Source: Leptospira wolbachii serovar Codice str. CDC
GTDB taxonomy: Bacteria > Spirochaetota > Leptospiria > Leptospirales > Leptospiraceae
Assembly: GCF_000332515.2 (NCBI RefSeq)
Contig: NZ_AOGZ02000014.1
Span: 2,000,001-2,064,000, forward strand
Length of the DNA stretch: 64,000 bases
Direction of reading: 5' to 3'
Shown here piece after piece: positions 52,767-62,542 of this stretch. The position numbers were made by a program, and so were the translations under genes. How positions within the stretch are numbered: position 1 is the first letter of the stretch; each line of letters starts with the position of its first letter. The notes below the pieces were generated by a model. That model was not told the origin of the DNA, did not search any database, and saw nothing but the letters and a program-made list of their open reading frames with translations.

Positions 52767-54644
52767 TTATTTTAAACCTTGGATCCATTCATCGATCCCC
52801 TTACAAATCTTTCGAACCGTTTCCCCGTGAAAAATAATCCCTAGGTGGCCTTGTTCATAATAAGTGATCACCTTGTTTTCCGACTTGAGGTCTTTCAGTT
52901 CTGCAAGACTTTCTTCGGGAACAATTTTATCAACAGTTCCCACCACACTGTAAATGGGCATATTGAAATTGTTTAGAAAGTTTTCGGTATAATTGATACG
53001 ACCGTCATTGGACCAGAAACTTCTCTCGTTAGAAATTTGGCTTTGGAAAAATTGCATAATCACAGAGACAGATTCTTCACAAAACACGTCTTCCATGAGA
53101 AAATACCATTCTGGAGGGGTGATTTCTTTATAACCCACAAAGTCTTTGATGGTTAAAACTTTGGTTCCAATGTTATAACTAAAACTTCTTAAACTGGAAT
53201 GAAGGTTCAAAATCAGTTTAAAGAATTTTTTTAAGTCAATGGTTTGGATGGTAGCCTGCATGGAAAAACTTGCCATACTCAAAATCATATCGGAAATCAT
53301 TTTGTGCGGGAGCAAACTGAATCCACGTTTCAGAGTATCAAGTCCAATGAAGTTGGACTTCAAACTAATATAGTTTGGTGAAGTAATGGAAACAATTCCT
53401 GCAATGTATTCTTCCGGTTGTGGTAAATTGAATTCTTCTTTTAATTCTTTGATTTTTTCATACGAAGATACATAAAAACGAGGAATCATTCCCCCCATAC
53501 TGTGACCAAGCACCACGGTTCTTTCGCTTGGATAATGCCAACGAATCCAACGAAGGATTTCCGGAAAATCGTCTTGGATGTAATTATCAACCGTCCATCC
53601 TTCTTTTTTTCCATGTTTTGGCATGGTCTGTCTAGACCTACCACGCATATCCATAAGGAAAACTCGGTATCCATATTTAAGAGCCAGTTCTTTTGCGAGT
53701 TTGTCCATCACGGAACGTCGGCAGAAAAAACCAGGGATCAGTAATAGGTTTTTCCCAGTATTGTTTAGTTTCTCAGGAGTAAAACTTTTAAGAGAAACCG
53801 CATAACCATCGGTAGTTGGTATGATGAAGGATGCATCCATTCTATATTCAATGTTATACTGGTGTGATTTGAATATAATGGAAGTAACAGGTTCTTTTTG
53901 GTCTTTGGTGGTTGTGTAAAATAAATTTCTTGAATTAGAAACAGTATCGGCTTTTTCGATATTCTTTTGGGCAATGTAATGGTCATTACCTGATTCCATT
54001 TCCTTTGCCACAACAAATTCAATCACATCGAACAACGAATAGAGTTGGAGGGTGAGTGGGCGAAGTTTTTCTTCTGGAATCGGATCTTTGGTGATTCCCC
54101 ATAAAATTCCGATGGGATTTTCATTCACAAAGAGAGGAATTCCAATCGCATGGTTCATAGTTTCTGAGAGTAACACTTTTTTCTCAGGATGGATTTCTTC
54201 TTCTTTCAAATTGACAAAGATAACTTCTGGTCTAAGGCCTTTATTGAAATCAATGATGGACTTACGAATGAATCCAGCCGACTCATTCCGAGGATCGCCT
54301 AAGTGGATGGGGCGAGATTTTTTGATGTATTCTTCAATGCCCGGAATGCGGCGGCGTTCCGCAATTTCCTTTAGTTTGAAGTGAGTGGCGGTAGCCACAA
54401 TTTTCATTTCATCTTGGTCGATGACTTCAAAAATCGAAAAGTTGAAAATGGGATCGTCGTTGAAATCAACCAAGGAAACCATTTTATTTGTGAAGGATTG
54501 CCAAATATTTTCCAAAAATTGGTAGGTAGTTTTTGGGACCGGAAAAATAAAAATTTTGTCCGGGCTCACCATGAGACTTTTATTGCTGTCCCTGGTGGAA
54601 ATTTTGATCAAACGATCTTCCAGCGAATTTTCTTCAAGAGCCAT
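52767..54644 (-). CDS. Alpha/beta hydrolase with N-terminal GAF-like domain
   Basis: 625 residues. Residues about 40-215 look like a GAF-type sensor (FSIFEVIDQDEMKIVATATH, AIGIPLFVNENPIGILWGI). An alpha/beta hydrolase domain follows (about 255-620): LLIPGFFCRRSVMDKLAKEL, the nucleophile elbow LGHSMGGMIP with serine near 380, the acid in VVGTVDKIVPEESL and the histidine in EQGHLGIIFHG. No signal peptide, so cytosolic or membrane-associated. Lipase-like activity gated by a small ligand is plausible. Alone on its strand, divergent from thyX. Confidence 0.85.
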   Translation of the reverse strand: MALEENSLEDRLIKISTRDSNKSLMVSPDKIFIFPVPKTTYQFLENIWQSFTNKMVSLVDFNDDPIFNFSIFEVIDQDEMKIVATATHFKLKEIAERRRIPGIEEYIKKSRPIHLGDPRNESAGFIRKSIIDFNKGLRPEVIFVNLKEEEIHPEKKVLLSETMNHAIGIPLFVNENPIGILWGITKDPIPEEKLRPLTLQLYSLFDVIEFVVAKEMESGNDHYIAQKNIEKADTVSNSRNLFYTTTKDQKEPVTSIIFKSHQYNIEYRMDASFIIPTTDGYAVSLKSFTPEKLNNTGKNLLLIPGFFCRRSVMDKLAKELALKYGYRVFLMDMRGRSRQTMPKHGKKEGWTVDNYIQDDFPEILRWIRWHYPSERTVVLGHSMGGMIPRFYVSSYEKIKELKEEFNLPQPEEYIAGIVSITSPNYISLKSNFIGLDTLKRGFSLLPHKMISDMILSMASFSMQATIQTIDLKKFFKLILNLHSSLRSFSYNIGTKVLTIKDFVGYKEITPPEWYFLMEDVFCEESVSVIMQFFQSQISNERSFWSNDGRINYTENFLNNFNMPIYSVVGTVDKIVPEESLAELKDLKSENKVITYYEQGHLGIIFHGETVRKICKGIDEWIQGLK

Positions 54645-54736
54645 TTAGCATCCTTTCTATTTATGATGGCGATACGGTACGCTATAACTCTATTTTCGAC
54701 TTTTCATCTGCCTGTGAACTAAAAAATAAAGCTAAT

Positions 54737-55660
54737 ATGCAACAATCTGATTTCGAATCCATTTCAAGAGTTTCCGTTCCCGAATTAGACTCCATTCTGG
54801 GAAAACCATTCCCGATTTTGGACGATGGATTTATCAGACTCGTTGATTACATGGGATCTGATGAATCGATCGTTCAGGCTGCACGCGTTTCGTACGGAAA
54901 AGGAACAAAAAAGGTAAATGAGGACCGAGGCCTCATTCGTTATTTAATGCGCCACCGTCACAGCACTCCCTTCGAAATGTGCGAACTAAAGCTACATGTT
55001 CGTGTTCCTATGGACACATGGCGTCAGTGGATTCGCCACCGTATGGCCAATGTCAATGAATACTCTACGCGTTACTCCGTAGCCATCGATTCTGCTCAAA
55101 CTACTCTGCCGGGTGAATGGCGAGTCCAATCCGTTGGGAATAAACAAGGAAGTGATGGATATTTAGAATTATCCAAAGGTGACCACCTAACGAAAAAAGA
55201 AACAGAATTCCAAAAGTTTGCTACTGATATTTACAATGAAAGATTAGAGATGGGTGTGGCAAGAGAACAAGCTCGGAAAGACTTACCACTGGCGACCTAT
55301 ACAGAAGCTTATTGGAAAGTAGACCTTCATAATTTACTGCATTTTTTGGCCCTTCGCATGGATGACCATGCCCAATTAGAAATACGTCTTTTTGCAAAAA
55401 CTATTGGAGAACAGATTGTACAAAAATGGGTTCCCAATGCATGGGAAGCATTTGTCGATTATCGTTTGAATGCTGTAAACCTAACCAAATATGATACCCA
55501 AATCATTCATGCATTCAATACAGCGGGAAAAGAAGGGGCAAAGAAAAAAGCCATTGAACTAGGGTTACTGGACGAACAAGGAACCACTGCAAAAAAAAGC
55601 CGGGAACGTGAGGAATTAGAATCTAAACTAAAAGATATGGGATTTTCTATTCCTTGGTAA
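54737..55660 (+). CDS. thyX: Flavin-dependent thymidylate synthase
   Basis: 307 residues; methylates dUMP to dTMP with FAD and methylenetetrahydrofolate, replacing ThyA. The ThyX motif RHR-X7-S is at R100-H101-R102...S110 (RHRMANVNEYSTRYS), and MRHRHSTPFEMCE precedes it. The C-terminus is longer than in many ThyX proteins and ends with a lysine-rich helix. ATG 54737. FecR-type gene follows 66 nt later, without an evident terminator. Confidence 0.96.
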   Translation: MQQSDFESISRVSVPELDSILGKPFPILDDGFIRLVDYMGSDESIVQAARVSYGKGTKKVNEDRGLIRYLMRHRHSTPFEMCELKLHVRVPMDTWRQWIRHRMANVNEYSTRYSVAIDSAQTTLPGEWRVQSVGNKQGSDGYLELSKGDHLTKKETEFQKFATDIYNERLEMGVAREQARKDLPLATYTEAYWKVDLHNLLHFLALRMDDHAQLEIRLFAKTIGEQIVQKWVPNAWEAFVDYRLNAVNLTKYDTQIIHAFNTAGKEGAKKKAIELGLLDEQGTTAKKSREREELESKLKDMGFSIPW

Positions 55661-55726
55661 TTTAAGCTACAAACGAATTTATAAATTCGGTTGATAATTT
55701 TTTTCCTTATGTTTGTTAGAGGGATT

Positions 55727-56422
55727 ATGAGCCTCAGAATCCTTCTAACCCTTTCTTCCTTAATCCTGATCAGTGTTTCCCTTTCTGCGGAAGAATTTGC
55801 CGTGGCAACTTTCACCCGTGGAAAGGTGAGTTTTCTCTCTGTCTCCGATTCTTCCAAACTTTGGAAAACCCTTAAAGTAAACGACATCCTAAAACCTGGA
55901 GACAGAATCAAAACAGGAAACGGATCTAAAGTAGATTTTCTTTACCAAGAAACTGAAATTCGAATCCAACCTAACACAGATTTTACATTAAAAGAATGGA
56001 ATTCTGACAAAAAGGTCGCAAAAGCCTATGTGGAAAAAGGGGCAGCCTGGTTTCGGGTCAGTAACTTTAAAAAAGGAAGTTTTGAAGTATCTACTCCAAC
56101 GACAACGGCAGGTGTCCGAGGGACAGCCTTTGGCGTGTTCTTCGAAGAGAAGGAAAAAAAAGGTTATACTTGTGTTTGTGAAGGTCTTGTGAACATCAAT
56201 GGTTCCGATTTTGCAAAAGGAAGCGGTGGAGCTTTAAAAATGGGAGCCACAGATTTGGAAAAAAATGATTACAAAGATTTAATCACCAAAGAAGGTGCTA
56301 CCATTCAGTTTAGAGAAAAACGAAAAGAGATAGCTATGTTGTCTCGATGCCTTCCTTGTCACAAACCAGTGGGTTGGGAAGATACCAGTTTTACTCCGGA
56401 TGAAACTTACGGTAAAAAGTGA
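55727..56422 (+). CDS. FecR-domain protein with C-terminal CXXCH heme motif
   Basis: 231-residue exported protein. Signal peptide MSLRILLTLSSLILISVSLS, cleaved near SAEE. A FecR-type domain spans about 25-165: TRGKVSF, NDILKPGDRIKTGNGSKVDF, FEVSTPTTTAGVRGTAFGVF. Near the end is CLPCH (C208-C211-H212), a c-type heme attachment motif, with KPVGW after it. The start at 55727 has GAGGG just upstream; the longer frame from 55691 spoils the signal peptide. It overlaps the outer-membrane protein gene (GTGA), with a DsbD-like gene next. Whether heme is really attached is unproven. Confidence 0.8.
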   Translation: MSLRILLTLSSLILISVSLSAEEFAVATFTRGKVSFLSVSDSSKLWKTLKVNDILKPGDRIKTGNGSKVDFLYQETEIRIQPNTDFTLKEWNSDKKVAKAYVEKGAAWFRVSNFKKGSFEVSTPTTTAGVRGTAFGVFFEEKEKKGYTCVCEGLVNINGSDFAKGSGGALKMGATDLEKNDYKDLITKEGATIQFREKRKEIAMLSRCLPCHKPVGWEDTSFTPDETYGKK

Positions 56423-57816
56423 AAAAAAATTTCCGATTCATTGCACTTTTCTGCTTCTTCACCTATCCAATCTTTGGTGAAGAAGTTATTTCAACTAAAA
56501 AAGACGAACCTGATGGTTACTATGGACTAAAACTAGGTGCCATCTTAACCCCTACTGCATCCTACCGCATTCGAGACAAAGCCTCTGGAACTACAGACTT
56601 ATCCCCCTCCGACAAAGCTGGATTTTCCCTTCCCTGGACCATGGTTTCTATTTCCAAAGAATGGGAAAACACAGGCATTAAAGCAGAATTTTGGGGAGAA
56701 ATTCTCCGTAATGATGCTCTTACTAATGACACATTAGCTGGTACTGGTAATAAATCCAATCCTTATGTATTTCTAGTTAGGCGAGCAAATCTTGCAAAGA
56801 CCTTTGAATTGGGAAATACAAAACACCAAATTCAATTTGGGATGTTTGAACTACCTCATATGTTTTCGGTTTGGTCTGGAAACTATGATTGGCGTTACTT
56901 TGATAAATCGCCATTAGAGTCCATGGGTTTTGCAAAAGATCCGGTAGATCTCGGAATTAATTATATACTTCGTTGGAATTCCTTTTCTGTCCAAACAGCG
57001 GTTGTGAACGGAGAAGGTTATCGTAATACCCAGAACACTACCAACACAGGATACGATGTCATTGGAAAACTAGGATGGGAACCCACGTGGTCCGAAAATC
57101 TCAAAACGGGACTTCATCTTTTAGGACGGGCTTCGAATGCGTTTGGTTATGCGAGTGATGAATGTAGGGAAGGAAAAACAAGTTGCCTACGAAGTGATGG
57201 AAATCCAGCTACAAGAAAACAGGGAAGTGTTTCTCTCAACCAAGAACAAGTCATTGCAGTCGAATCCCACTTAGTTTGGAAAGAAACTCTCAATTTAGGA
57301 TTGGGGGGAATGGTAAAAAAACAACTCGGCGGTCGGATTGTGGATCGTCTAGCGCCTTACCAACCAGCCGCTATGGTGCCCGAATCGGTTGGGCGAGGGG
57401 CCTATGTTTGGGCCGGTCTCGGTAATGGAACCTTTCGCCTTGTAACCCGTGGAGAGATTGCCACTGGAGGGCCAGCACCGGGCTTGCAAGCTACAGAAAC
57501 AGTGGAAAGGGAACCATGGCTCCGATTCAAACCAGGTACCACGGATCCTCTCTATTCCAACCAATCCTACTACATCACTCGACAAATCTTCGCAGAATGG
57601 TTCTTTACTCCATCAGCTCGGCTGGCATTGGGATATACTGAGGTTCGTTCTTATGATTCTAAAGGAGAGCCAAATAAATGGTATGTAGACAGTACCGGGG
57701 AGACATCAAATCGTGTCGAATATATAGAACAGTTTTCGAAACCTGTTTCGCATCCGATCTCCGAATATGGAAGACTGGATAGAAGTATTGTTTTGAAAGC
57801 CACAGCTACGTTCTAA
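56419..57816 (+). CDS. Outer-membrane beta-barrel (porin-like) protein
   Basis: 465 residues from GTG 56419. Signal peptide (about 1-20, ending YPIFGEE). The rest alternates short strands rich in W, Y, F and G (VWSGNYDWRYFDKSPLESMG, WAGLGNGTFRLVTRG, RQIFAEWFFTPSARLALGYT) and ends ATATF. It resembles a 16-strand porin in size. Coupled to the FecR/CXXCH gene and 10 nt before the DsbD-like gene, suggesting a joint role at the outer membrane, possibly electron or solute transfer. Family not identified. Confidence 0.72.
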   Translation: MKKNFRFIALFCFFTYPIFGEEVISTKKDEPDGYYGLKLGAILTPTASYRIRDKASGTTDLSPSDKAGFSLPWTMVSISKEWENTGIKAEFWGEILRNDALTNDTLAGTGNKSNPYVFLVRRANLAKTFELGNTKHQIQFGMFELPHMFSVWSGNYDWRYFDKSPLESMGFAKDPVDLGINYILRWNSFSVQTAVVNGEGYRNTQNTTNTGYDVIGKLGWEPTWSENLKTGLHLLGRASNAFGYASDECREGKTSCLRSDGNPATRKQGSVSLNQEQVIAVESHLVWKETLNLGLGGMVKKQLGGRIVDRLAPYQPAAMVPESVGRGAYVWAGLGNGTFRLVTRGEIATGGPAPGLQATETVEREPWLRFKPGTTDPLYSNQSYYITRQIFAEWFFTPSARLALGYTEVRSYDSKGEPNKWYVDSTGETSNRVEYIEQFSKPVSHPISEYGRLDRSIVLKATATF

Positions 57817-57826
57817 GACAGAGAGT

Positions 57827-59110
57827 ATGGTATCTGAAATCCAAGCCTTTATTGAGTCCCAGTTGTCTTCTGGTTCTTTTTCTATCCTAAGCATTTTCTT
57901 TTTAGCTTTAGGGGGACTGCTGGCAGGGCTTTTGCCCTGTGTTTATCCATTATACCCCATCACTGCAGGAATTTTAAAATCTCGTGTTTCCAAACACAAA
58001 TGGTCTCATCCATTGGTGTATTATGTAGGGCTTGCAACCATGTATGCTGTGTTTGGTCTGATCGCAGGTCTTAGCGGAGGTGCGTTCAATTCTTTTTTGC
58101 GTTACCCAGAAACCCAAGTAGTTCTTTCTATTTTACTTTTTATTCTGGGACTCAGTGTAGCGGAGTTTTTATACTTTCCTTTTTTCTCTGGGGATTTAAG
58201 AAATTCGGCAAACGTAAGTTATGCGAATACTTTTTTTCTTGGAATCGGTGCTGGCCTTCTTTCCTCTCCTTGTGTCGGCCCTGTGGTTGTTTCTATTCTT
58301 GTACAACTCATTACCTACCAAACCGAAGGGATTCGTATTGTACCGATCCTTTTGACCTCATTAAAGATGTTTGTTTTTGGTTTGGGCTTAGGAATTCCTT
58401 TTTTACTCATTGGAGTTTTTGGATTTGCCCTACCTAAATCTGGTAAGTGGATGAAATCGGTCCAGTGGATTCTTGCTCTTTTCATTTTATACTTTTCCTA
58501 TACTTATCTAGAAAAGGCATTTGCCCTCTGGGGTCTGGATACTGGTTTGTCTGCAAAAGTATTTCTTATTTGGAGTTTGGCGTTGAGCTTTCTCTATTTA
58601 CAAAAGAAAGAAGGCCTTCCTTGCGAAAGAATGAAACTTTCCCTATTACAAATGGGTGCCTATACTTCGTTTGTGGTTCTTGTTCTCCTTTTACAGCCTG
58701 CTGTTTTTAAATTCCAACCAACACAGGGGGAGGCAAAGTCAGTCCCAACAGAAGTGCATGGGAATTTAGAATGGCATAGGTCGAAAGCAGAAGTGTACCG
58801 GATCGCCAAAGAAACGGGTAAACCGATATTTATCGATTTTTATGCAGACTGGTGTACGAACTGCAAAGAGTTTCAAAAACTAACTCTAAGTCATAAAGAA
58901 TGGAATGAAACTTTAAAAAATAAAGCGATTCTTTGGAAGGTATACGATACGGATCCTATTTTTGAAGAATTTGCGAACGATCCGAACTATCCTGAACTCA
59001 AAATCGGTTTACCTTTTTTTCTGGTCCTCAATCCAGAAGGAAAGATGGTTTATAAATCGAATGATTATTTGGATACCAAAGGAATGATCGATGCGATTTC
59101 AAAATTTTAA
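57827..59110 (+). CDS. DsbD-like thiol-disulfide transporter
   Basis: 427-residue inner-membrane protein. A CcdA/DsbD-beta transmembrane domain (about 22-290, eight helices) has the redox cysteines in GLLPCVYPLYPIT (C38) and SSPCVGPVVVSIL. A C-terminal thioredoxin domain (about 305-427) has DFYADWCTNCKEF with C343 and C346. The N-terminal DsbD-alpha domain of E. coli DsbD is missing, as in shorter bacterial versions. It carries reductant to the periplasm for disulfide repair or cytochrome c maturation; the CXXCH protein two genes upstream favours the latter. Confidence 0.92.
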   Translation: MVSEIQAFIESQLSSGSFSILSIFFLALGGLLAGLLPCVYPLYPITAGILKSRVSKHKWSHPLVYYVGLATMYAVFGLIAGLSGGAFNSFLRYPETQVVLSILLFILGLSVAEFLYFPFFSGDLRNSANVSYANTFFLGIGAGLLSSPCVGPVVVSILVQLITYQTEGIRIVPILLTSLKMFVFGLGLGIPFLLIGVFGFALPKSGKWMKSVQWILALFILYFSYTYLEKAFALWGLDTGLSAKVFLIWSLALSFLYLQKKEGLPCERMKLSLLQMGAYTSFVVLVLLLQPAVFKFQPTQGEAKSVPTEVHGNLEWHRSKAEVYRIAKETGKPIFIDFYADWCTNCKEFQKLTLSHKEWNETLKNKAILWKVYDTDPIFEEFANDPNYPELKIGLPFFLVLNPEGKMVYKSNDYLDTKGMIDAISKF

Positions 59111-59172
59111 GTTTTTTTGGAAATTGGAATCGATTTAGAAGGAAAAAACGCTAATACCAATCCTTGTTTTTT

Positions 59173-59203
59173 ATGCGAACCGGTCGAAAGAACCGATTCG
59201 CAT
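59173..59203. terminator. Terminator hairpin after the DsbD-like gene
   Basis: ATGCGAACCGGT (59173-59184) pairs with ACCGATTCGCAT (59192-59203) with one mismatch and a 7-nt loop, followed by TATCTTTGTTT on the plus strand. It lies between convergent genes and probably serves both. Confidence 0.7.
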
Positions 59204-59212
59204 TATCTTTGT

Positions 59213-60154
59213 TTAGCGAGGAAGATTGTTGACTGTTGCTAGGTATTCGCTTGCGATTTCCTTTACAATTTCACCGGCTGGTTTTACTTCATGGATTTGA
59301 GCCACACCTTGTCCGGCAGACCAAATGTCTCGCCACCTTTTGTATTCTTGTTCGATGGCTTTTTCTCCCCCAGCATGACCAGCGGCAATTTTTTTAGGGC
59401 CGTCTTCTAAAATATCTGGAGAACGTTCCACCGATTTTGCTAACCAGTTGGCTGGGATTCCTGAAATTTTTTCTGTATAAACGATTTCATCTGGGCTTGA
59501 ATCAATTAACATTTGTTTGTATTCATTTTGTGCCCTAGACTCTGGTGTTGCGATAAAACGAGTTCCGATGTATACTGCATCTGCCCCTAAAGACAATGCC
59601 GCGGCCATTTGAGATCCTGTAGAAATGGCTCCCGCAGCAATGACTGGCAAACCAATTTCTTTCTTCAGATAAGGGATTAAGGCAAAAGGAGTGATGGCAC
59701 CCGCATGTCCACCGGCACCTTGGGAAACGGCAATCAGTGCATCCGCCCCAGACTTTGCCACAATGTTTGCGTGTTTTAATGTGGTCACATCACAAAACAA
59801 AATTGATCCATTGGATTTGATTTCTTTAGCTATAGTTCTAGGTGTTCCCAGACTTGTAATGATGAGTTCTACCTTTAAATCCATAACCACTTCAAATTGT
59901 TTCGCCCAATTGGGGTTATGTTCTTTGTGTAGGATTAAATTGACACCGATTGGCTTTTTTGTCTTGGAACGAATTTCTAGGATTCCTTCGCGTAACTGTT
60001 CTGGAGTTCTATAATTTAATGAGGGAAAACATCCAATTCCCCCTGCTTCTGAAACCGCCACCACTAACTCCGGATAGGAGACGAGGAACATGGGGGCTGC
60101 AATGATCGGTAGATCAATTTTCAACATTTCACTGATTTTTGTTTTGATTTTCAT
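59213..60154 (-). CDS. Nitronate monooxygenase family flavoprotein
   Basis: 313-residue FMN (beta/alpha)8 protein of the NMO/2-nitropropane dioxygenase family. LPIIAAPMFLVSYPELVVAV at the start, SQGAGGHAG with the catalytic histidine, VIAAGAISTGSQMAAALSLG and AVYIGTRFIATPES bind FMN. Members oxidise nitronates or act as NADH:quinone reductases or enoyl-ACP reductase-like enzymes (FabK), so the reaction is not certain. It follows the small secreted-protein gene by 18 nt. Confidence 0.9.
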   Translation of the reverse strand: MKIKTKISEMLKIDLPIIAAPMFLVSYPELVVAVSEAGGIGCFPSLNYRTPEQLREGILEIRSKTKKPIGVNLILHKEHNPNWAKQFEVVMDLKVELIITSLGTPRTIAKEIKSNGSILFCDVTTLKHANIVAKSGADALIAVSQGAGGHAGAITPFALIPYLKKEIGLPVIAAGAISTGSQMAAALSLGADAVYIGTRFIATPESRAQNEYKQMLIDSSPDEIVYTEKISGIPANWLAKSVERSPDILEDGPKKIAAGHAGGEKAIEQEYKRWRDIWSAGQGVAQIHEVKPAGEIVKEIASEYLATVNNLPR

Positions 60155-60172
60155 AAATCTCCTGTTATACGA

Positions 60173-60469
60173 TTATGGTTGAGTCGGTTTTGGAATCAGA
60201 TTAGGTAATTCAGCGGAATATTTTCCCGATCGAGGGATACAACTCATCGCAAAACCTTGGATAATGTAACAGATAGAATCTTGAGAGATACACTTTAGTG
60301 ATTTCTGGTATTCTTGTCCGTCAATTTCCGTGGCGATGGAATAACATTCCATTTTGTCTTCCACGAATCGTTCTTGGGCGGTTTTCTCTTCTTGGGCCAT
60401 TAGCGCAGTAAGAGACAATAATAGGAGGGGAAGTAGGTAAAAAAATGATAGGAATCGATTGCGATTCAT
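60173..60469 (-). CDS. Small secreted cysteine-containing protein
   Basis: 98 residues. Signal peptide MNRNRFLSFFYLLPLLLLSL, cleaved near LMAQ. The mature part has four cysteines (MECYSIA, LKCISQDSICYIIQ, MSCIPR), enough for two disulfides. No family recognised. It is upstream of the NMO gene on the same strand and divergent from the 7TM phosphatase gene, with 36 nt between starts. Confidence 0.65.
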   Translation of the reverse strand: MNRNRFLSFFYLLPLLLLSLTALMAQEEKTAQERFVEDKMECYSIATEIDGQEYQKSLKCISQDSICYIIQGFAMSCIPRSGKYSAELPNLIPKPTQP

Positions 60470-60505
60470 TGAACTTAATCCTGCTTATCCTATAGGAATA
60501 AAAAT

Positions 60506-62458
60506 TTGAAAGAAGTCAAATCATATAAATCGATCCATACTCTCTTACACTTTGTTCTTTATTTGGGGTTTGTGATTTTATTTTGCGGGTGTTTGGACTT
60601 ACATTCTGAAGTAGCACCTGACCGCCAATTCCAACAGTCCGTTTACCTTTTGGATCGATACTACTATTGGTCATCTGAGGAATTAAAAGACCCCCATTCG
60701 ATTCCAGACAATATTTGGAAACAAATGGAACCCAATCGGTTGGGATTTGAATCATTAGAAAATCAATACTTATATGTTAAATTTAGTGATCAATTTGTCA
60801 GGCAACTCAAAAGTCCTGTTCTCTATGCAGAAATCGCATTGGAACAATTTAAAATCTTTCAAGGGAACGATTTGGTTTTTGAATCAAAACTACAAGATCA
60901 TTTTTTTCCTTATATCATTCCATTAAATCAAAACCCATCAGGTTCACTCATCATCCAATTTCAATCGAGGTACCGCGGTTATATTGGAATGGATCGAGAT
61001 GTGTATTTAAAGGATCATTCGATGGCGCTAGTCGACCTGTTTTTAGATAATTTCTCTGAAACCTTCTTTGCTCCGATTTTACTTGTGCTCTCCACAATTT
61101 TTCTTGGTTTTTATTTTCTTAGAAAAAGAGAAAATATTTTTTTGAATTTTTCTATCCTCTTGTTTTCCGCATCGCTCATTGAAGCTTTAAACGGGTTTGT
61201 TGGTTTTTCACTGACTCAGTTTTCTTATCTAGTTGTTCCTCTTACTTATATAAATTTTGCTTTTTTTCCTTTTGCACTTTTACTTTTTTTGATCGGGATC
61301 TTTCCTCCATTCTTTCGCAATTTATTTAAAATATTAGCAAGTATTCATCTCATTGTTTTTTTCGTATCCATTGTAAGTAATTATGAGGATGGAATTTCTT
61401 TTCTCAATAGTGAAGACGATTACAATTGGGTGATTGTATTAGAAGCAATTGGAGCCATTTTTTCTTCAGTTTATGTTCTGATTAAAGGCAATAAAAATTT
61501 GCGAACAATCACTTCGGGACTCCTCATCATTGTGTTTGCGGGACTACATGATATTTTGGTGGATCTTGAATTGTTTCGGCATGGACACCGAATCATTCAT
61601 TATGGATTTTTTTTAATGTTAGTTTTGTTTGGATTTTATGTTTTCAAACATTATTGGCAACTTTTACATTCAATAAACCGAATGAATGCCGAATTGCGTA
61701 TAAAAAATAAAGAATTACAAAGGTTAATCCAAATTGATAAGGATTTGGCTTTGGCCCATGCACTTCAAAAATCATTGTTATCACCGAAATACAATGAAGA
61801 TGACAGAATTCGTATCATTGGATTTTCGCAAAACTTAGAGTCGGTGGGTGGTGATTATTTTGATCATACCAAAGATAGTATGGGAAATTGGGCCATACTT
61901 ATGGCAGATGTTTCGGGTCATGGAATTTCTTCTGCAATGGTGGCTGCTATGTCAAAGATGGCTTTTGTGGGAGCTGGACCTTATTTACAATTTCCATCCA
62001 GAGTGTTTCATTTAATGAACAGGCATTTGGTTGGAAAAACAAAAAATCTTTTTATTACTGCTTCCTACGTGTTTATTGATACGGAATCTTATACTGCTAC
62101 ATTCAGTAATGCAGGTCACCCAGGTTTTTTTCTGATTCGAAATTCCGAATCGGATGCCATTCATTTGAATGTTAAAGGGAAACCTTTGGGTTTATTTGCT
62201 CATTTACCTTTTGCAGAGGAAATGGTGAAACTAGAGCCAGGAGATAGAATCTTACTCTATACCGACGGGATTTTTGATCTACTCAATGAGGATGGTGAAA
62301 GTTTCGGTGAGGAAAGACTCAAATCATTGTTATGGGACAATCGATACCAAAAATTTCAAGAATTGGCAACAATAGTGCAAGACTCCCTCTTTAGGTTTTC
62401 TTCTGGATGGAAATACCAAATGGATGATTTGAGTTTTCTATTAGTAGAAATTAAATAG
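60506..62458 (+). CDS. 7TM sensor with SpoIIE-type phosphatase domain
   Basis: 650 residues. A signal/anchor segment (about 10-30), a periplasmic domain (about 35-175), seven helices (about 185-385), a coiled coil (about 390-420) and a PP2C/SpoIIE phosphatase domain (about 425-650). Phosphatase motifs: VGGDYFDH, MADVSGHGISSAM, SNAGHPGFFL, YTDGIFDLL and DDLSFLLVE. The start is a TTG with AGGA 8 nt upstream. Same design as the protein at 10251, so this strain runs at least two such switches. It presumably acts on an anti-sigma-antagonist elsewhere. Confidence 0.88.
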   Translation: MKEVKSYKSIHTLLHFVLYLGFVILFCGCLDLHSEVAPDRQFQQSVYLLDRYYYWSSEELKDPHSIPDNIWKQMEPNRLGFESLENQYLYVKFSDQFVRQLKSPVLYAEIALEQFKIFQGNDLVFESKLQDHFFPYIIPLNQNPSGSLIIQFQSRYRGYIGMDRDVYLKDHSMALVDLFLDNFSETFFAPILLVLSTIFLGFYFLRKRENIFLNFSILLFSASLIEALNGFVGFSLTQFSYLVVPLTYINFAFFPFALLLFLIGIFPPFFRNLFKILASIHLIVFFVSIVSNYEDGISFLNSEDDYNWVIVLEAIGAIFSSVYVLIKGNKNLRTITSGLLIIVFAGLHDILVDLELFRHGHRIIHYGFFLMLVLFGFYVFKHYWQLLHSINRMNAELRIKNKELQRLIQIDKDLALAHALQKSLLSPKYNEDDRIRIIGFSQNLESVGGDYFDHTKDSMGNWAILMADVSGHGISSAMVAAMSKMAFVGAGPYLQFPSRVFHLMNRHLVGKTKNLFITASYVFIDTESYTATFSNAGHPGFFLIRNSESDAIHLNVKGKPLGLFAHLPFAEEMVKLEPGDRILLYTDGIFDLLNEDGESFGEERLKSLLWDNRYQKFQELATIVQDSLFRFSSGWKYQMDDLSFLLVEIK

Positions 62459-62542
62459 AATGGAACCTAAATTTAAACCTTGGGGTTATCTCTGTTAAAT
62501 CCAAAACTATGAGGGCTAATCCGTCAATCGTATATCCAGAAA

